Assembly (NCBI GenBank): GCA_934247125.1
Contig: CAKQIZ010000032.1
Coordinates: 1 to 20,052, forward strand
DNA length: 20,052 nucleotides
Reading direction: 5' to 3'
Source of the DNA: an uncultured Clostridia bacterium
Lineage (GTDB): Bacteria > Bacillota > Clostridia > Peptostreptococcales > Anaerovoracaceae
Numbering within the stretch: position 1 is the stretch's first letter; each line of letters starts with the position of its first letter. A model generated the notes under the pieces. It ran no database searches, was not told the DNA's origin, and saw nothing but the letters and a program-made list of their open reading frames with translations. A program made the translations under genes and the position numbers. Of this stretch, positions 6,515 to 13,777 are shown piece after piece.

Positions 6515-8116
6515 TTATTCATGTGCTGTATTCAGCATAGCAAAGTTCTTTTTATTGTTCCTGTAAAGCTGCACGAATACTCTGTAATTGCGGTCATAGA
6601 CTTTCTTTGCGTCCGGATCCGGTGCGAATCTCTCCTTTACAGGGACCAGTCTGTCTATATCGTCAAAACCGCCGATCACACCACTTCCCACGGCTACCAG
6701 CAGAGCGGCTCCCATCGACCCCGTGTCTTTCGTGTTTTCCACGGTCTCTACGGTCCTGCCTGTTATATCTGCGAGCATCTGACAGGTCACATCCGAAAGC
6801 GCACCGCCGCCGACGAACCTCAGCGTATCGGACGTCTGCACTTTCCTGCTCTCGCACTCGAGCATCCATCGCAGGTGATAGCATATGCCCTCGAGCACTG
6901 CTCTTATCATCTCGGTCTTTCCCGTCTCGATCCTGATGTTGAAGAACATCCCCGCCGCGTTCGGATCTTCGAACGGGCATCTGTTGCCGTGCAGCCACGG
7001 TGTGAATATCACCCCGCCGGCTCCCGGCGGCACCTTTGCGACCGTGTCCGACAGATAGTCATAAAGGCTCTCGTAAAGAGACTCGCAGCTTTCCGCAACA
7101 TCGGTCTTCTGCATATACACACCTATCTCGTCGAGCGCAAGGTGCTCTTTAACCCACTGGAAGCACTTGCCCGCGGTCTCCATCTCCGCGAAGTAGTTGT
7201 ACTTCCCGCTCTGCGCACCTACTATCCCGGCTATCATCGAGACGATGTCCACCTTCTGCCTGTCGATCACCGTGCCTACCCATCCGGACGTCCCGGAATA
7301 GATATGTGTCGCGCCGGTCCTGGTACAGCCTGCACCTACGCCGATCAGCGTCGCATCGCCGCCTCCGCCGTAAACCGCCGTTCCCGGCGCAAGTCCCAGC
7401 TCCGACGCCGCTTTTTCCGTCAGACCGCCCGCCACATCCGTGCACTCTATGATCTCGGGAAGATGCTCCGGATCTACGCCGTACATCCTGCAGAGGCTTT
7501 CATTCCAGCCTTCTCGCCCTTTTCTCGTATCGTACAGAAACGTCGCATACGCGGAATCTCTCGTCATCACGAACCTGTCCGTGCACCTGGCGATCAGATA
7601 CTCCTTGACATCAAGCCACTTATGCGCTTTTGCAAAGATCTCCGGCTCGTTCTTCTGGACCCACTTGTATTTCCACACCGGATCTTTTACGCTCGTCGAC
7701 GCCGCGTGCGTGATCTTCAGACTCTTCAGCAGCTTGAAGACGTTGACACCTGCGATCCTGATGCCGTGGCTCTGACATTCCTTCATTTCCCTTACGGCTC
7801 GCTGATCCATGTAGCTCATCGGCCGTCTCAGCGCCCTGCCTTCCCGGTCGACCAGCACCATTCCCTGCATCTGCGAGCAGAACGATATCCCGTCTATCAT
7901 ATCCGGGGTCACATCGGTTTCTGACATTATCTCCTTCGTGGTGCTGCACATGGCCTCCCACCACTGGTCCGCATCCTGTTCGGCACCGCCGTTTTCCAGT
8001 ATGTAAAGATCATAGTCGCTGTATGTGCCTGCTATCATCTCTATCGTTTCACCTATGGAAAACAGGCAGGTCTTGAGCCCTGTCGTGCCTATATCATATG
8101 CGATAACATAAAGCAT
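6515..8116 (-). CDS. FGGY-family carbohydrate kinase (xylulokinase-like)
   Basis: 533 residues, the usual length for the family. Visible marks: the N-terminal phosphate-1 loop AYDIGTTGLKTCLF (Asp 8, GTTGLK), GAEQDADQWWEA (xylulokinase-type EQDP/WW motif), GISFCSQMQGMVLVD, YSGTSGWVGT, FTPWLHGNRCPFEDPNAAGMF and the ATP-binding LRFVGGGALSDVTCQMLADITG near the C-terminus, then NTKDTGSMGAALLVAVGSG. It phosphorylates a sugar, probably a ketose, with ATP in the cytoplasm; the exact sugar cannot be told. It leads the catabolic operon, with GGAGGAG just upstream of the ATG, and its product would feed the class II aldolase. There is no sugar transporter next to it, so the substrate may be imported elsewhere or arise internally. 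Confidence 0.92.
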   Translation of the reverse strand: MLYVIAYDIGTTGLKTCLFSIGETIEMIAGTYSDYDLYILENGGAEQDADQWWEAMCSTTKEIMSETDVTPDMIDGISFCSQMQGMVLVDREGRALRRPMSYMDQRAVREMKECQSHGIRIAGVNVFKLLKSLKITHAASTSVKDPVWKYKWVQKNEPEIFAKAHKWLDVKEYLIARCTDRFVMTRDSAYATFLYDTRKGREGWNESLCRMYGVDPEHLPEIIECTDVAGGLTEKAASELGLAPGTAVYGGGGDATLIGVGAGCTRTGATHIYSGTSGWVGTVIDRQKVDIVSMIAGIVGAQSGKYNYFAEMETAGKCFQWVKEHLALDEIGVYMQKTDVAESCESLYESLYDYLSDTVAKVPPGAGGVIFTPWLHGNRCPFEDPNAAGMFFNIRIETGKTEMIRAVLEGICYHLRWMLECESRKVQTSDTLRFVGGGALSDVTCQMLADITGRTVETVENTKDTGSMGAALLVAVGSGVIGGFDDIDRLVPVKERFAPDPDAKKVYDRNYRVFVQLYRNNKKNFAMLNTAHE

Positions 8117-8137
8117 TTTCTCCTCCTTCTCCGTTAT

Positions 8138-8153
8138 CTGCAGATGTCTGCAG
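8138..8153. promoter_or_regulatory. Candidate operator or hairpin upstream of the FGGY kinase
   Basis: The sequence CTGCAGATGTCTGCAG consists of two CTGCAG palindromes separated by ATGT, in the 89-nt gap between the TetR gene and the kinase, about 20 nt before the kinase start. It could be a regulator binding site or a small leader hairpin. There is no independent support. Confidence 0.3.
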
Positions 8154-8184
8154 TTATTGCCGCTGCCTGTGATTATCCGTCGGC

Positions 8185-8224
8185 CGGCTGTGCCTGCTGT
8201 ACCGGCTATCCCGGCTGTGCCTGC
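8185..8224. repeat. 13-bp direct repeat at the TetR gene end
   Basis: CGGCTGTGCCTGC occurs at 8185-8197 and 8212-8224 (27-nt period), flanking the TetR stop codon, with a partial third unit between. It looks like a small slippage duplication that may have altered the protein's C-terminus. Confidence 0.5.
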
Positions 8225-8838
8225 AGCGCGCCCTCGATGAACTGGATCAGACTCTCCGCCATCTCTTCGTCGTCCTCCGCCGTGCTGCCGCAGAATATCT
8301 TCATGCGCTCCCGGTAGTAGTCGCAGCTGTATGAAAACTGCATCATCATGAGCATGTTGTCGAAAAAGAATGCCAGGATCCCGGGTTCCGTATCATTCCC
8401 GATCACGCCGTTCTCCTGAGCGCTTATGATGGCGTTTCTGTAAATATCCGCAGATCGTTTCTCTATCTTTTCCACGATATCTTCTGCATATTTCTTGCAG
8501 CCGCCCGACATTATCTCATGGTACATCGCGTTGTAGTTCGCATGCAGCTTCGAATTCTTTATCAGCGCATATATGATCTTTCTTATATATTCACTGATAT
8601 CAGGCGAGCCGCCGGCAGCCTCCTCCAGCACCCTGTCAAGCAGCTCCAGACTGTGGTTGACGCAGTGCAGGAAAAAACTGTCCTTGTCGCTGAAATACTT
8701 GTATATGACGCCCACGCTCACTCCTGACCGTTTTGCGATCTCGTTCATCCCGGCGCCCCTGAGACCTTTCTCCACGAATACATCGATCCCGCTCTCCAGT
8801 ATAGTTTCTATCGTTTTTTCATCCAGTTTCCTGTACAT
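8206..8838 (-). CDS. TetR/AcrR-family transcriptional regulator
   Basis: 210 residues. The N-terminal helix-turn-helix is clear: ILESGIDVFVEKGLRGAGMNEIAKRSGVSVGVIYKYFSDKDSFF (about 12-55), with the recognition-helix pattern VSVGVIYKYF. The C-terminal ligand-binding half is all-helical and contains several Cys and Met residues (NNMLMMMQFSYSCDYYRERMK). The start is taken at 8838 because AGAGGG lies about 8 nt upstream and the promoter is at 8901-8928; an ATG at 8889 would add 17 unrelated residues and would sit over a palindrome. It lies 89 nt before the FGGY kinase on the same strand and is the obvious regulator of that operon and of itself. The inducer is unknown. The last codons include a 13-bp sequence repeated just after the stop codon. 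Confidence 0.9.
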   Translation of the reverse strand: MYRKLDEKTIETILESGIDVFVEKGLRGAGMNEIAKRSGVSVGVIYKYFSDKDSFFLHCVNHSLELLDRVLEEAAGGSPDISEYIRKIIYALIKNSKLHANYNAMYHEIMSGGCKKYAEDIVEKIEKRSADIYRNAIISAQENGVIGNDTEPGILAFFFDNMLMMMQFSYSCDYYRERMKIFCGSTAEDDEEMAESLIQFIEGALQAQPG

Positions 8839-8873
8839 TTTGCTGTTCCCTCTTTTTGTGGCATGCCCATGAC

Positions 8874-8928
8874 GTGAATATTCGTTCACAAGATAATTAT
8901 ATTATATCCTTTCGGCTGCATTTTGCAA
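8874..8928 (-). promoter_or_regulatory. Promoter of the TetR gene with candidate autoregulatory palindrome
   Basis: Minus strand: TTGCAA (8923-8928), 16-nt spacer, TATAAT (8901-8906). Just downstream lies GTGAATATTCGTTCAC (8874-8889), with GTGAA/TTCAC arms around a GAATATTC core, well placed to be the regulator's own operator at the transcription start. Confidence 0.6.
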
Positions 8929-9120
8929 TACTGCCGATGAAAAATGATGGGGCTGTAGCATTTGAACTGCACCCCTTTCTTTCTACCGCATGCGCGCTTT
9001 TACATGAAAATGTGCGGCCTCATACACCAGATATTTCTCTGATCGTATATGTGTATTCTCCGAAATCCGGCATGGTTCTTACACATCGGCTGCAAAATTT
9101 GTGCACATAAGCAACTTCTC
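8929..9120. other. Spacer without a supported gene
   Basis: Between the TetR promoter and the long hairpin I see no ORF with a family resemblance or good ribosome binding site. Short runs such as ATGAAAATGTGC are open but lack support. Confidence 0.5.
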
Positions 9121-9236
9121 AAAAAAATAATACACAGCAGATTTACATATATTGTTAATTTCCGGAAAAATCGCTACAAAATATGATTTTCCGGTCATTA
9201 TCGTAAATCTGCTGTGTATTTATAAATCATTTTTTT
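9121..9236 (-). terminator. Long nested hairpin, terminator of the ABC transporter operon
   Basis: A perfect 18-bp inverted repeat has outer arms at 9129-9146 and 9203-9220 (AATACACAGCAGATTTAC and its complement). Inside it is a second stem, CCGGAAAAATC (9162-9172) with GATTTTCCGG (9185-9194). On the minus strand the structure follows the permease gene and is followed by a run of seven T (complement of 9121-9127), as in a factor-independent terminator. A T-run also follows on the plus strand (9230-9236). The size is unusual for a terminator; a palindromic MITE-like element acting as terminator is an alternative. Confidence 0.7.
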
Positions 9237-9334
9237 CTGTATCTGCACAAAAGAATCTTATGATGTGTACTTGTTTTTAAAAATCCCTGCCTTCTACACA
9301 AATGCGCCGTTCTGCTCGCCCGTACTGTCAGTTG

Positions 9335-10225
9335 TCAGCGTTTCTTCAGCAGGTTCATCACGATATATATACCGATCAGAACTGCCGTCGAGCCTGCGAG
9401 GATAAGATACATCATGCCGATCTCCACTTTGCTGTCGAAAAAGTAAAGGTTGCAGTCCACTGAATCTTTTATTGCCCTCATGGTCTCTGACGGGAATCCC
9501 GTATCTGCCATTTCCTGATAAACGCCCGAAAGCGCATGGTTTCTCAGCAGACTCGTGCCGTATGTACCCGGCAGAAAGGAGAGCACATGCTGCAGAGTTT
9601 CCCCGAACTGCGATATCGGCATGTATGCGCCGCAGATGAAACCGTACCCCGCGCTCACTATCGTCCCTACCGCAGATATCTGACCCTGCGATGACAGGAA
9701 AAAGTTTATTATCGAAGACAATGCCGTGCCGAACAGCACAAGCAGGATCACATCGAGCACGAACAGCGCCGTATCCTCTGCGGACAGGTACCACCCGGCC
9801 TTTGCAAGATATATGAATCCTGCTCCTGTCGCTATCAGACATATGAGCAGCGTCGAAATCACCGTCGCGATATAATAGCTGACCGCCAGCGTCGAACGCT
9901 TTACCGGTGTGACAGTGATATCTCTGAGCGCGCCCGTGACTTTGTCCTGCACCATCAGCATATTCGAGCAGAACGCCACTGTGATACAGCACACCGCCAG
10001 CAGCGATGAAATCAGCTGTCCACCCACAGTCGCGTCTATCAGCGACGAATCCAGCTCGAATCCCTGCGGCACGGCGGATGCAAAGCTGTCGCGGTATACC
10101 TTCGCCAGAAATGTCGCATAGAGCACAAGCAGGATCACGGGAGTTATCAGCGATGTGAAAAACATCCCTTTGTCTTTAAAAAACAGTTTGCTGTTTCTTC
10201 TTGTCAGATTGCCGAGTCCAGTCAT
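9335..10225 (-). CDS. ABC-2 type transporter permease
   Basis: 296 residues with six hydrophobic segments: one near 22-42, a cluster from about 60 to 185, and a last one near 270-290. The GKVTGALRDITVTPVKRSTLAVSYYIA-type cytosolic stretch and the later GAYMPISQFGETLQHVLSFLPGTYGTSLLRN region match ABC-2 permeases of drug/polysaccharide exporters (DrrB, NodJ and daunorubicin-type families). It sits in the cytoplasmic membrane as partner of the ATPase encoded just before it, which its start overlaps by 4 nt. Substrate unknown; export of a lipid, antibiotic or peptide-like compound is typical of the family. It ends the operon before the long hairpin terminator. Confidence 0.9.
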   Translation of the reverse strand: MTGLGNLTRRNSKLFFKDKGMFFTSLITPVILLVLYATFLAKVYRDSFASAVPQGFELDSSLIDATVGGQLISSLLAVCCITVAFCSNMLMVQDKVTGALRDITVTPVKRSTLAVSYYIATVISTLLICLIATGAGFIYLAKAGWYLSAEDTALFVLDVILLVLFGTALSSIINFFLSSQGQISAVGTIVSAGYGFICGAYMPISQFGETLQHVLSFLPGTYGTSLLRNHALSGVYQEMADTGFPSETMRAIKDSVDCNLYFFDSKVEIGMMYLILAGSTAVLIGIYIVMNLLKKR

Positions 10226-11136
10226 TTTTCATCTTCCCCCGTAAGCTTCTTCCCTGTTGCTGCAAGGAAAACATCGTCCATTTTACCTTTTGTTATCTCA
10301 TAATCTCTGAAAATCTCCGGATGGCGCAGTATCAGTTCTGTCGCCTCCGCAGTGCTGCTGACTTCTATGCGAAATGCTCCCTGCAGCTTTTCGAAGCTGC
10401 GGTCCAGCAGCTGCACTTCCGCTTCACTCGCTCCGTACAGCGTGATGAAATCGCCGGTGTACCGGTTCTTGAGCTGTATCGGCGTGCCCTCTGCCACTAT
10501 CCTTCCTGAATCGAGTATCACCACATGATCGGCATCTGTCGCCTCTTCCATATAATGCGTCGTGAGGAAAACCGTCATGCTTTCTTTTCGGCGCAGTTCC
10601 TTGACAACGTCCCACAGCAGTTTCCTGGTCTGAGGATCGAGTCCTGTCGTCGGCTCGTCGAGTATCAGTATCTGCGGTCTGTGTAGCAGCGCTCTCGCGA
10701 TATCTATCCTGCGGCGCTGCCCTCCCGACAGCTTGCCGACGATGCGCCTGTCCATATCTTCAAAATCAAGAAGCGCCGCCAGCTCGTCATACCGGCTCCT
10801 GAATGCGCCGCCGTTTATACCGTAAAGCGCCGCGCGACTCCTGAGATTGTCTCTGACTGAAAGCGCCTGATCCAGCACCGAGTTCTGGAACACCACTCCT
10901 ATGTTCCTCGTGATCTCTCCCATACCGTGTTCTGTATTTTCCCCGCAGACTTTCACCGTGCCGCCATCCTTTGAAAGGTGACCGCACATTATCGATATCG
11001 TAACCGACTTGCCTGCGCCGTTAACGCCCAGAAAAGCGAACAGCTCGCCCTTTTCCACGGAAAACGACAGATCGTCCACCGCTTTCAGATCGCCGAAAGA
11101 CTTGCTCAGATTATTTATTTCTATGATCTTTTCCAT
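10222..11136 (-). CDS. ABC transporter ATP-binding protein (DrrA/CcmA-like exporter ATPase)
   Basis: 304 residues. Motifs in order: Walker A GVNGAGKS (37-44; Val follows instead of the usual Thr), Q-loop VVFQN (Gln about 84), signature KLSGGQRRRIDIARALLHRP (about 135-154), Walker B ILILDE (156-161), D-loop and H-loop FLTTHYMEEA (His about 194). The C-terminal ~90 residues are the accessory domain usual in DrrA-type exporters. It powers the ABC-2 permease encoded next (4-nt overlap). The ATG at 11136 is preferred because AAAGGG lies 8 nt upstream; the longer reading to 11235 adds a low-complexity tail translated from a short GC-rich repeat. It lies 103 nt downstream of the SseB/macro gene with no obvious promoter between, so probably the same transcript. 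Confidence 0.92.
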   Translation of the reverse strand: MEKIIEINNLSKSFGDLKAVDDLSFSVEKGELFAFLGVNGAGKSVTISIMCGHLSKDGGTVKVCGENTEHGMGEITRNIGVVFQNSVLDQALSVRDNLRSRAALYGINGGAFRSRYDELAALLDFEDMDRRIVGKLSGGQRRRIDIARALLHRPQILILDEPTTGLDPQTRKLLWDVVKELRRKESMTVFLTTHYMEEATDADHVVILDSGRIVAEGTPIQLKNRYTGDFITLYGASEAEVQLLDRSFEKLQGAFRIEVSSTAEATELILRHPEIFRDYEITKGKMDDVFLAATGKKLTGEDEK

Positions 11137-11179
11137 TGAGATATCCCTTTCATGATCCGCCGCATGCAGTGCCTGCCGG

Positions 11180-11209
11180 CCTGCTCCCGACCTGCTCCCG
11201 GCCTGCTGC
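11180..11209. repeat. 11-bp GC-rich tandem repeat
   Basis: CCTGCTCCCG at 11180-11189 and 11191-11200, and a partial third copy CCTGCTG from 11202, give an 11-bp period in the spacer between the SseB/macro gene and the ABC ATPase. Probably a slippage repeat. Confidence 0.5.
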
Positions 11210-11239
11210 AAAACCGCAGTGCGTGCCCTGTTCACTGCA

Positions 11240-12277
11240 TCAGCTCTTTATCAGGTTGAGATAGAATTTGTATTCATTGTCTGTAAAGCTGCAAAGATAT
11301 ACGTTCATCACGACGTCGGGATGCTCTTCGAACCACTCCACGACCGAGATCAGTGCTGTCGGCGCCGCCTTGTATATCGGAAAGCGCTGCGCTCCTGCTG
11401 ATATGCACGGGAACGCCACGCTGTCGCATCCGTTTTCAGCAGCGATGTCAAGTGCCCTGCGGTAGCATGACGCCAGCAGTTCTGTGTCGTTTTCATCATC
11501 TTCATCGCCCTGATAGAACGGTCCGACTGCATGTATTATGTGATCTGCATTTTTGAAATCGTGTGCACCGGTGATCTTCGCATCTCCCGGCAGACATCCG
11601 CCCAGAGTCCTGCACTCATTGAAAAGGCTTTCACCGGATGCTGCATGTATCGCACCGTTGAGACCGCCTCCGCACAGGAATGCCTCATCGACTTCACCGT
11701 CGCTGAGCAGGATCTCATCGACTGCCGCTCCCCCGAGCAGAGTCTTGTGCGCCGAATTCACGACAGCTGACACTTTGAGATCCATCACGCTTCCTCTGAC
11801 GAATGCAACGTGCGACTTTGCTTTGTAATCTCTTATCATCTCGCGTATATTGCGGTCTACCAGTATCTTTTCGGAGTACGGGTTTATCACGTATCCCGCG
11901 CAGTCAGGCCACTGATCCAGCTGATCCATCAGCTCTGCGAACTGCTGGCTGATCGCTGAAGCCTCATCGCCAAGCTGCATCTGTTCCTCGCTCGTGTAAA
12001 GCGGTATCAGATAGTGTCCTTCTTCATCTATCGGTATGTGTCTGAAGCTTATCGGCATCTCCTCGTCTATGGAAAACGCAGTGCCTTCGCTGAGGCTGCC
12101 GGCATTCGCGAGCTGCTGCAGCAGTTCCTGCGGTATCTCTATCGGCACCAGCAGCTGCATCCCTTTCCTGCTGCCCTCGCTGAGCATGTTGAAGACCGGT
12201 TCCGTCGGCGCTCCGTCACCGCAGTAATACCAGTTGTATAATGCTCGTTCAAGCGCCTTTGCGTATCTGTCACTCAT
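11240..12277 (-). CDS. SseB-domain plus macro-domain protein
   Basis: 345 residues in two parts. Residues about 1-150 look like an SseB N-terminal domain (LVPIEIP, FRHIPIDEEGHYLIPLYTSEEQM, CAGYVINPYSEKILVDRN). Residues about 155-345 are a macro domain: SAVVNSAHKTLLGG (170-183), GGGLNGAIHAASGESLFNECRTLGGCLPGDAKIT (203-236), HIIHAVGP and the phosphate loop VAFPCISAGAQRFP. Macro domains bind or hydrolyse ADP-ribose. Odd points: about 17 extra residues split the GG...GAIH loop; the second Asn of the usual VNAAN is His; the usual VDGAIH Asp is Asn. This suggests altered or lost hydrolase activity. AAAGGAG precedes the ATG at 12277, and the promoter is at 12310-12338. It is the first gene before the ABC exporter pair. 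Confidence 0.85.
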   Translation of the reverse strand: MSDRYAKALERALYNWYYCGDGAPTEPVFNMLSEGSRKGMQLLVPIEIPQELLQQLANAGSLSEGTAFSIDEEMPISFRHIPIDEEGHYLIPLYTSEEQMQLGDEASAISQQFAELMDQLDQWPDCAGYVINPYSEKILVDRNIREMIRDYKAKSHVAFVRGSVMDLKVSAVVNSAHKTLLGGAAVDEILLSDGEVDEAFLCGGGLNGAIHAASGESLFNECRTLGGCLPGDAKITGAHDFKNADHIIHAVGPFYQGDEDDENDTELLASCYRRALDIAAENGCDSVAFPCISAGAQRFPIYKAAPTALISVVEWFEEHPDVVMNVYLCSFTDNEYKFYLNLIKS

Positions 12278-12309
12278 TGTAAATTCTCCTTTGTGATTTT
12301 CATGTGTCC

Positions 12310-12338
12310 ATTATATATTATTTTGATATCAAAGGCAA
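12310..12338 (-). promoter_or_regulatory. Promoter of the SseB/macro-ABC operon with palindrome in the spacer
   Basis: Minus strand: TTGCCT (12333-12338), 17-nt spacer, TATAAT (12310-12315). The perfect 12-bp palindrome TTTGATATCAAA (12322-12333) fills the spacer and touches the -35 hexamer, which is ideal for a repressor operator. Confidence 0.7.
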
Positions 12339-12344
12339 TTTGAA

Positions 12345-12382
12345 TGCCGGGAAAACCTGCAGCTGCCGGGAAAACCCGCAAC
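12345..12382. repeat. 19-bp tandem repeat upstream of the macro-gene promoter
   Basis: Two adjacent 19-nt units each begin TGCCGGGAAAACC (12345-12357 and 12364-12376) and end TGCAGC and CGCAAC respectively, differing at two positions. They lie immediately upstream of the -35 box on the minus strand, where activator sites often sit; a role is not proven. Confidence 0.55.
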
Positions 12383-12440
12383 ATAAGATAAAGTCCATGT
12401 TTCCGGCGAAAACAGCAATGCAGAACATTTGCATCAAAAA

Positions 12441-12490
12441 CTGAAGACTGCCGTATCAAACGAATATGACATCGCTTATACGGCAGCCTT
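12441..12490 (-). terminator. Probable terminator of the fucO gene
   Basis: Inverted repeat CTGCCGTAT (12448-12456) and ATACGGCAG (12478-12486) with a 21-nt loop, about 75 nt after the fucO stop codon. On the minus strand a TTTTT run follows shortly after the stem. The long loop and 7-nt gap before the T-run make it less than ideal. Confidence 0.5.
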
Positions 12491-12563
12491 TCTATGATCT
12501 GCCCGGCATCATACACAAGTGATCTGCCCAGACGCCGGTACGGATAAACGCATACCTCACATA

Positions 12564-13709
12564 CTACATGAGCTTGCGGAACAGTGTCTTGAAATCTTCG
12601 ATCTCTGCATCCTTTGGATTTCCCGGCGCACATGCATCTGCATGTGCCGATTCTGCAAGGAACTCCAGATCTTCTTCTTTAAGAGCTTCCAGCTTAGTCG
12701 GTATGCCTACATCTTCAGAAAGCCTGCGCACCGCATCTACTGCCGCTTTGCGATATTCCTCTGCCGACATGTCGTCAACACCCTTTACACCCATTGCTCT
12801 GGCGATCTCTCTGTATTTTTCACCGGTCTGGTCTGCATTGTACTCCATAACTATCGGCAAAGTCATCGCGCATGCGACTCCGTGAGGTGTATCATATACT
12901 GCTCCGAGCGTGTGTGCCATCGAGTGGGCTATCCCAAGGCCTACATTCGAGAATCCCATACCTGCTATATACTGTCCGAGAGCCATTCCTTCACGACCTT
13001 CCTTTTCATTTGCAACAGCACCTCTAAGCGATCTTGAAATGATTTCTATAGCCTTGAGATGGAACATATTAGTCATCTCCCATGCAGCCTTCGTAGTATA
13101 TCCCTCTATCGCGTGTGTCAGAGCATCCATTCCTGTCGACGCAGTCAGACCCTTCGGCATAGACGACATCATATCAGGATCCACCACTGCTACTACCGGC
13201 ATATCATGCGGATCTACGCATACGAATTTTCTCTTCTTTTCCACGTCTGTTATTACATAGTTTATCGTCACTTCTGCTGCCGTGCCTGCAGTCGTCGGTA
13301 CAGCGATTATAGGGACACATGGCTTCTTTGTAGGTGCTACACCCTCAAGGCTTCTGACATCCTCGAATTCCGGATTGTTTATTATGATACCGATAGCCTT
13401 GCATGTATCCATTGCCGAGCCGCCGCCTATAGCGATCATGCAGTCAGCATCTGCATCTCTGAATGCCCTCACACCATCCTGTACGTTTTCGATAGTCGGA
13501 TTTGCCTTTATGTCCGAAAAGATCTCATACGGTATGCCTGCTGCATCCAGTACATCTGTAACTTTCGCTGTGGTTCCGTATTTCAGCAGGTGCGGCCCTG
13601 TGCACACCAGTGCTTTCCTGAAGCCTCTCGCCTTCACTTCTGCTGCGATTTCCTGTACTGCGCCTGCTCCATGATATGAAGTTTCATTTAACATAATTCT
13701 GTTCGCCAT
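12564..13709 (-). CDS. fucO: Lactaldehyde reductase / 1,2-propanediol oxidoreductase (iron-containing ADH)
   Basis: 381 residues, colinear with Escherichia coli FucO as I remember it, including the near-identical start MANRIMLNET, the stretches DTCKAIGII and NNPEFEDVRSLEG, PTTAGTAAEVTINYVITD and KFVCVDPHD. The nucleotide-binding GGGS is at 95-98. The four metal ligands correspond to Asp 195, His 199, His 262 and His 276 (GMDALTHAIEGY and AHSMAHTLGAVYDTPHG). It reduces L-lactaldehyde to 1,2-propanediol with NADH and a bound Fe2+, in the cytoplasm; related enzymes act on other short aldehydes and diols. AAGGAGGATC precedes the ATG. It lies 149 nt after a DhaS-like TetR regulator on the same strand, with a strong inverted repeat in the gap. 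A microcompartment role is possible, but no shell gene is present. Confidence 0.9.
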   Translation of the reverse strand: MANRIMLNETSYHGAGAVQEIAAEVKARGFRKALVCTGPHLLKYGTTAKVTDVLDAAGIPYEIFSDIKANPTIENVQDGVRAFRDADADCMIAIGGGSAMDTCKAIGIIINNPEFEDVRSLEGVAPTKKPCVPIIAVPTTAGTAAEVTINYVITDVEKKRKFVCVDPHDMPVVAVVDPDMMSSMPKGLTASTGMDALTHAIEGYTTKAAWEMTNMFHLKAIEIISRSLRGAVANEKEGREGMALGQYIAGMGFSNVGLGIAHSMAHTLGAVYDTPHGVACAMTLPIVMEYNADQTGEKYREIARAMGVKGVDDMSAEEYRKAAVDAVRRLSEDVGIPTKLEALKEEDLEFLAESAHADACAPGNPKDAEIEDFKTLFRKLM

Positions 13710-13777
13710 GATGATCCTCCTTCAGAAATATCTGTACTCTTTTTATGTCTATATTTTAACAATATCCCGCTTTTTAA

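Noticed and set aside
6116..7924. A 602-codon plus-strand ORF opposite the FGGY kinase and aldolase
   Set aside because: It is an antisense shadow of two clearly recognisable genes; its translation is Arg/His/Pro/Ser-rich without domains.
9294..9992. A 232-codon minus-strand ORF overlapping the ABC permease
   Set aside because: It is the same strand in another frame of the permease, Gly/Arg/Asp-rich and without membrane helices.
12274..12633. A 119-codon minus-strand ORF overlapping the fucO end
   Set aside because: It is Cys/Arg/His-rich with no family resemblance, overlaps the end of fucO in another frame, runs through the fucO terminator hairpin and the macro-gene promoter, and lacks a ribosome binding site.
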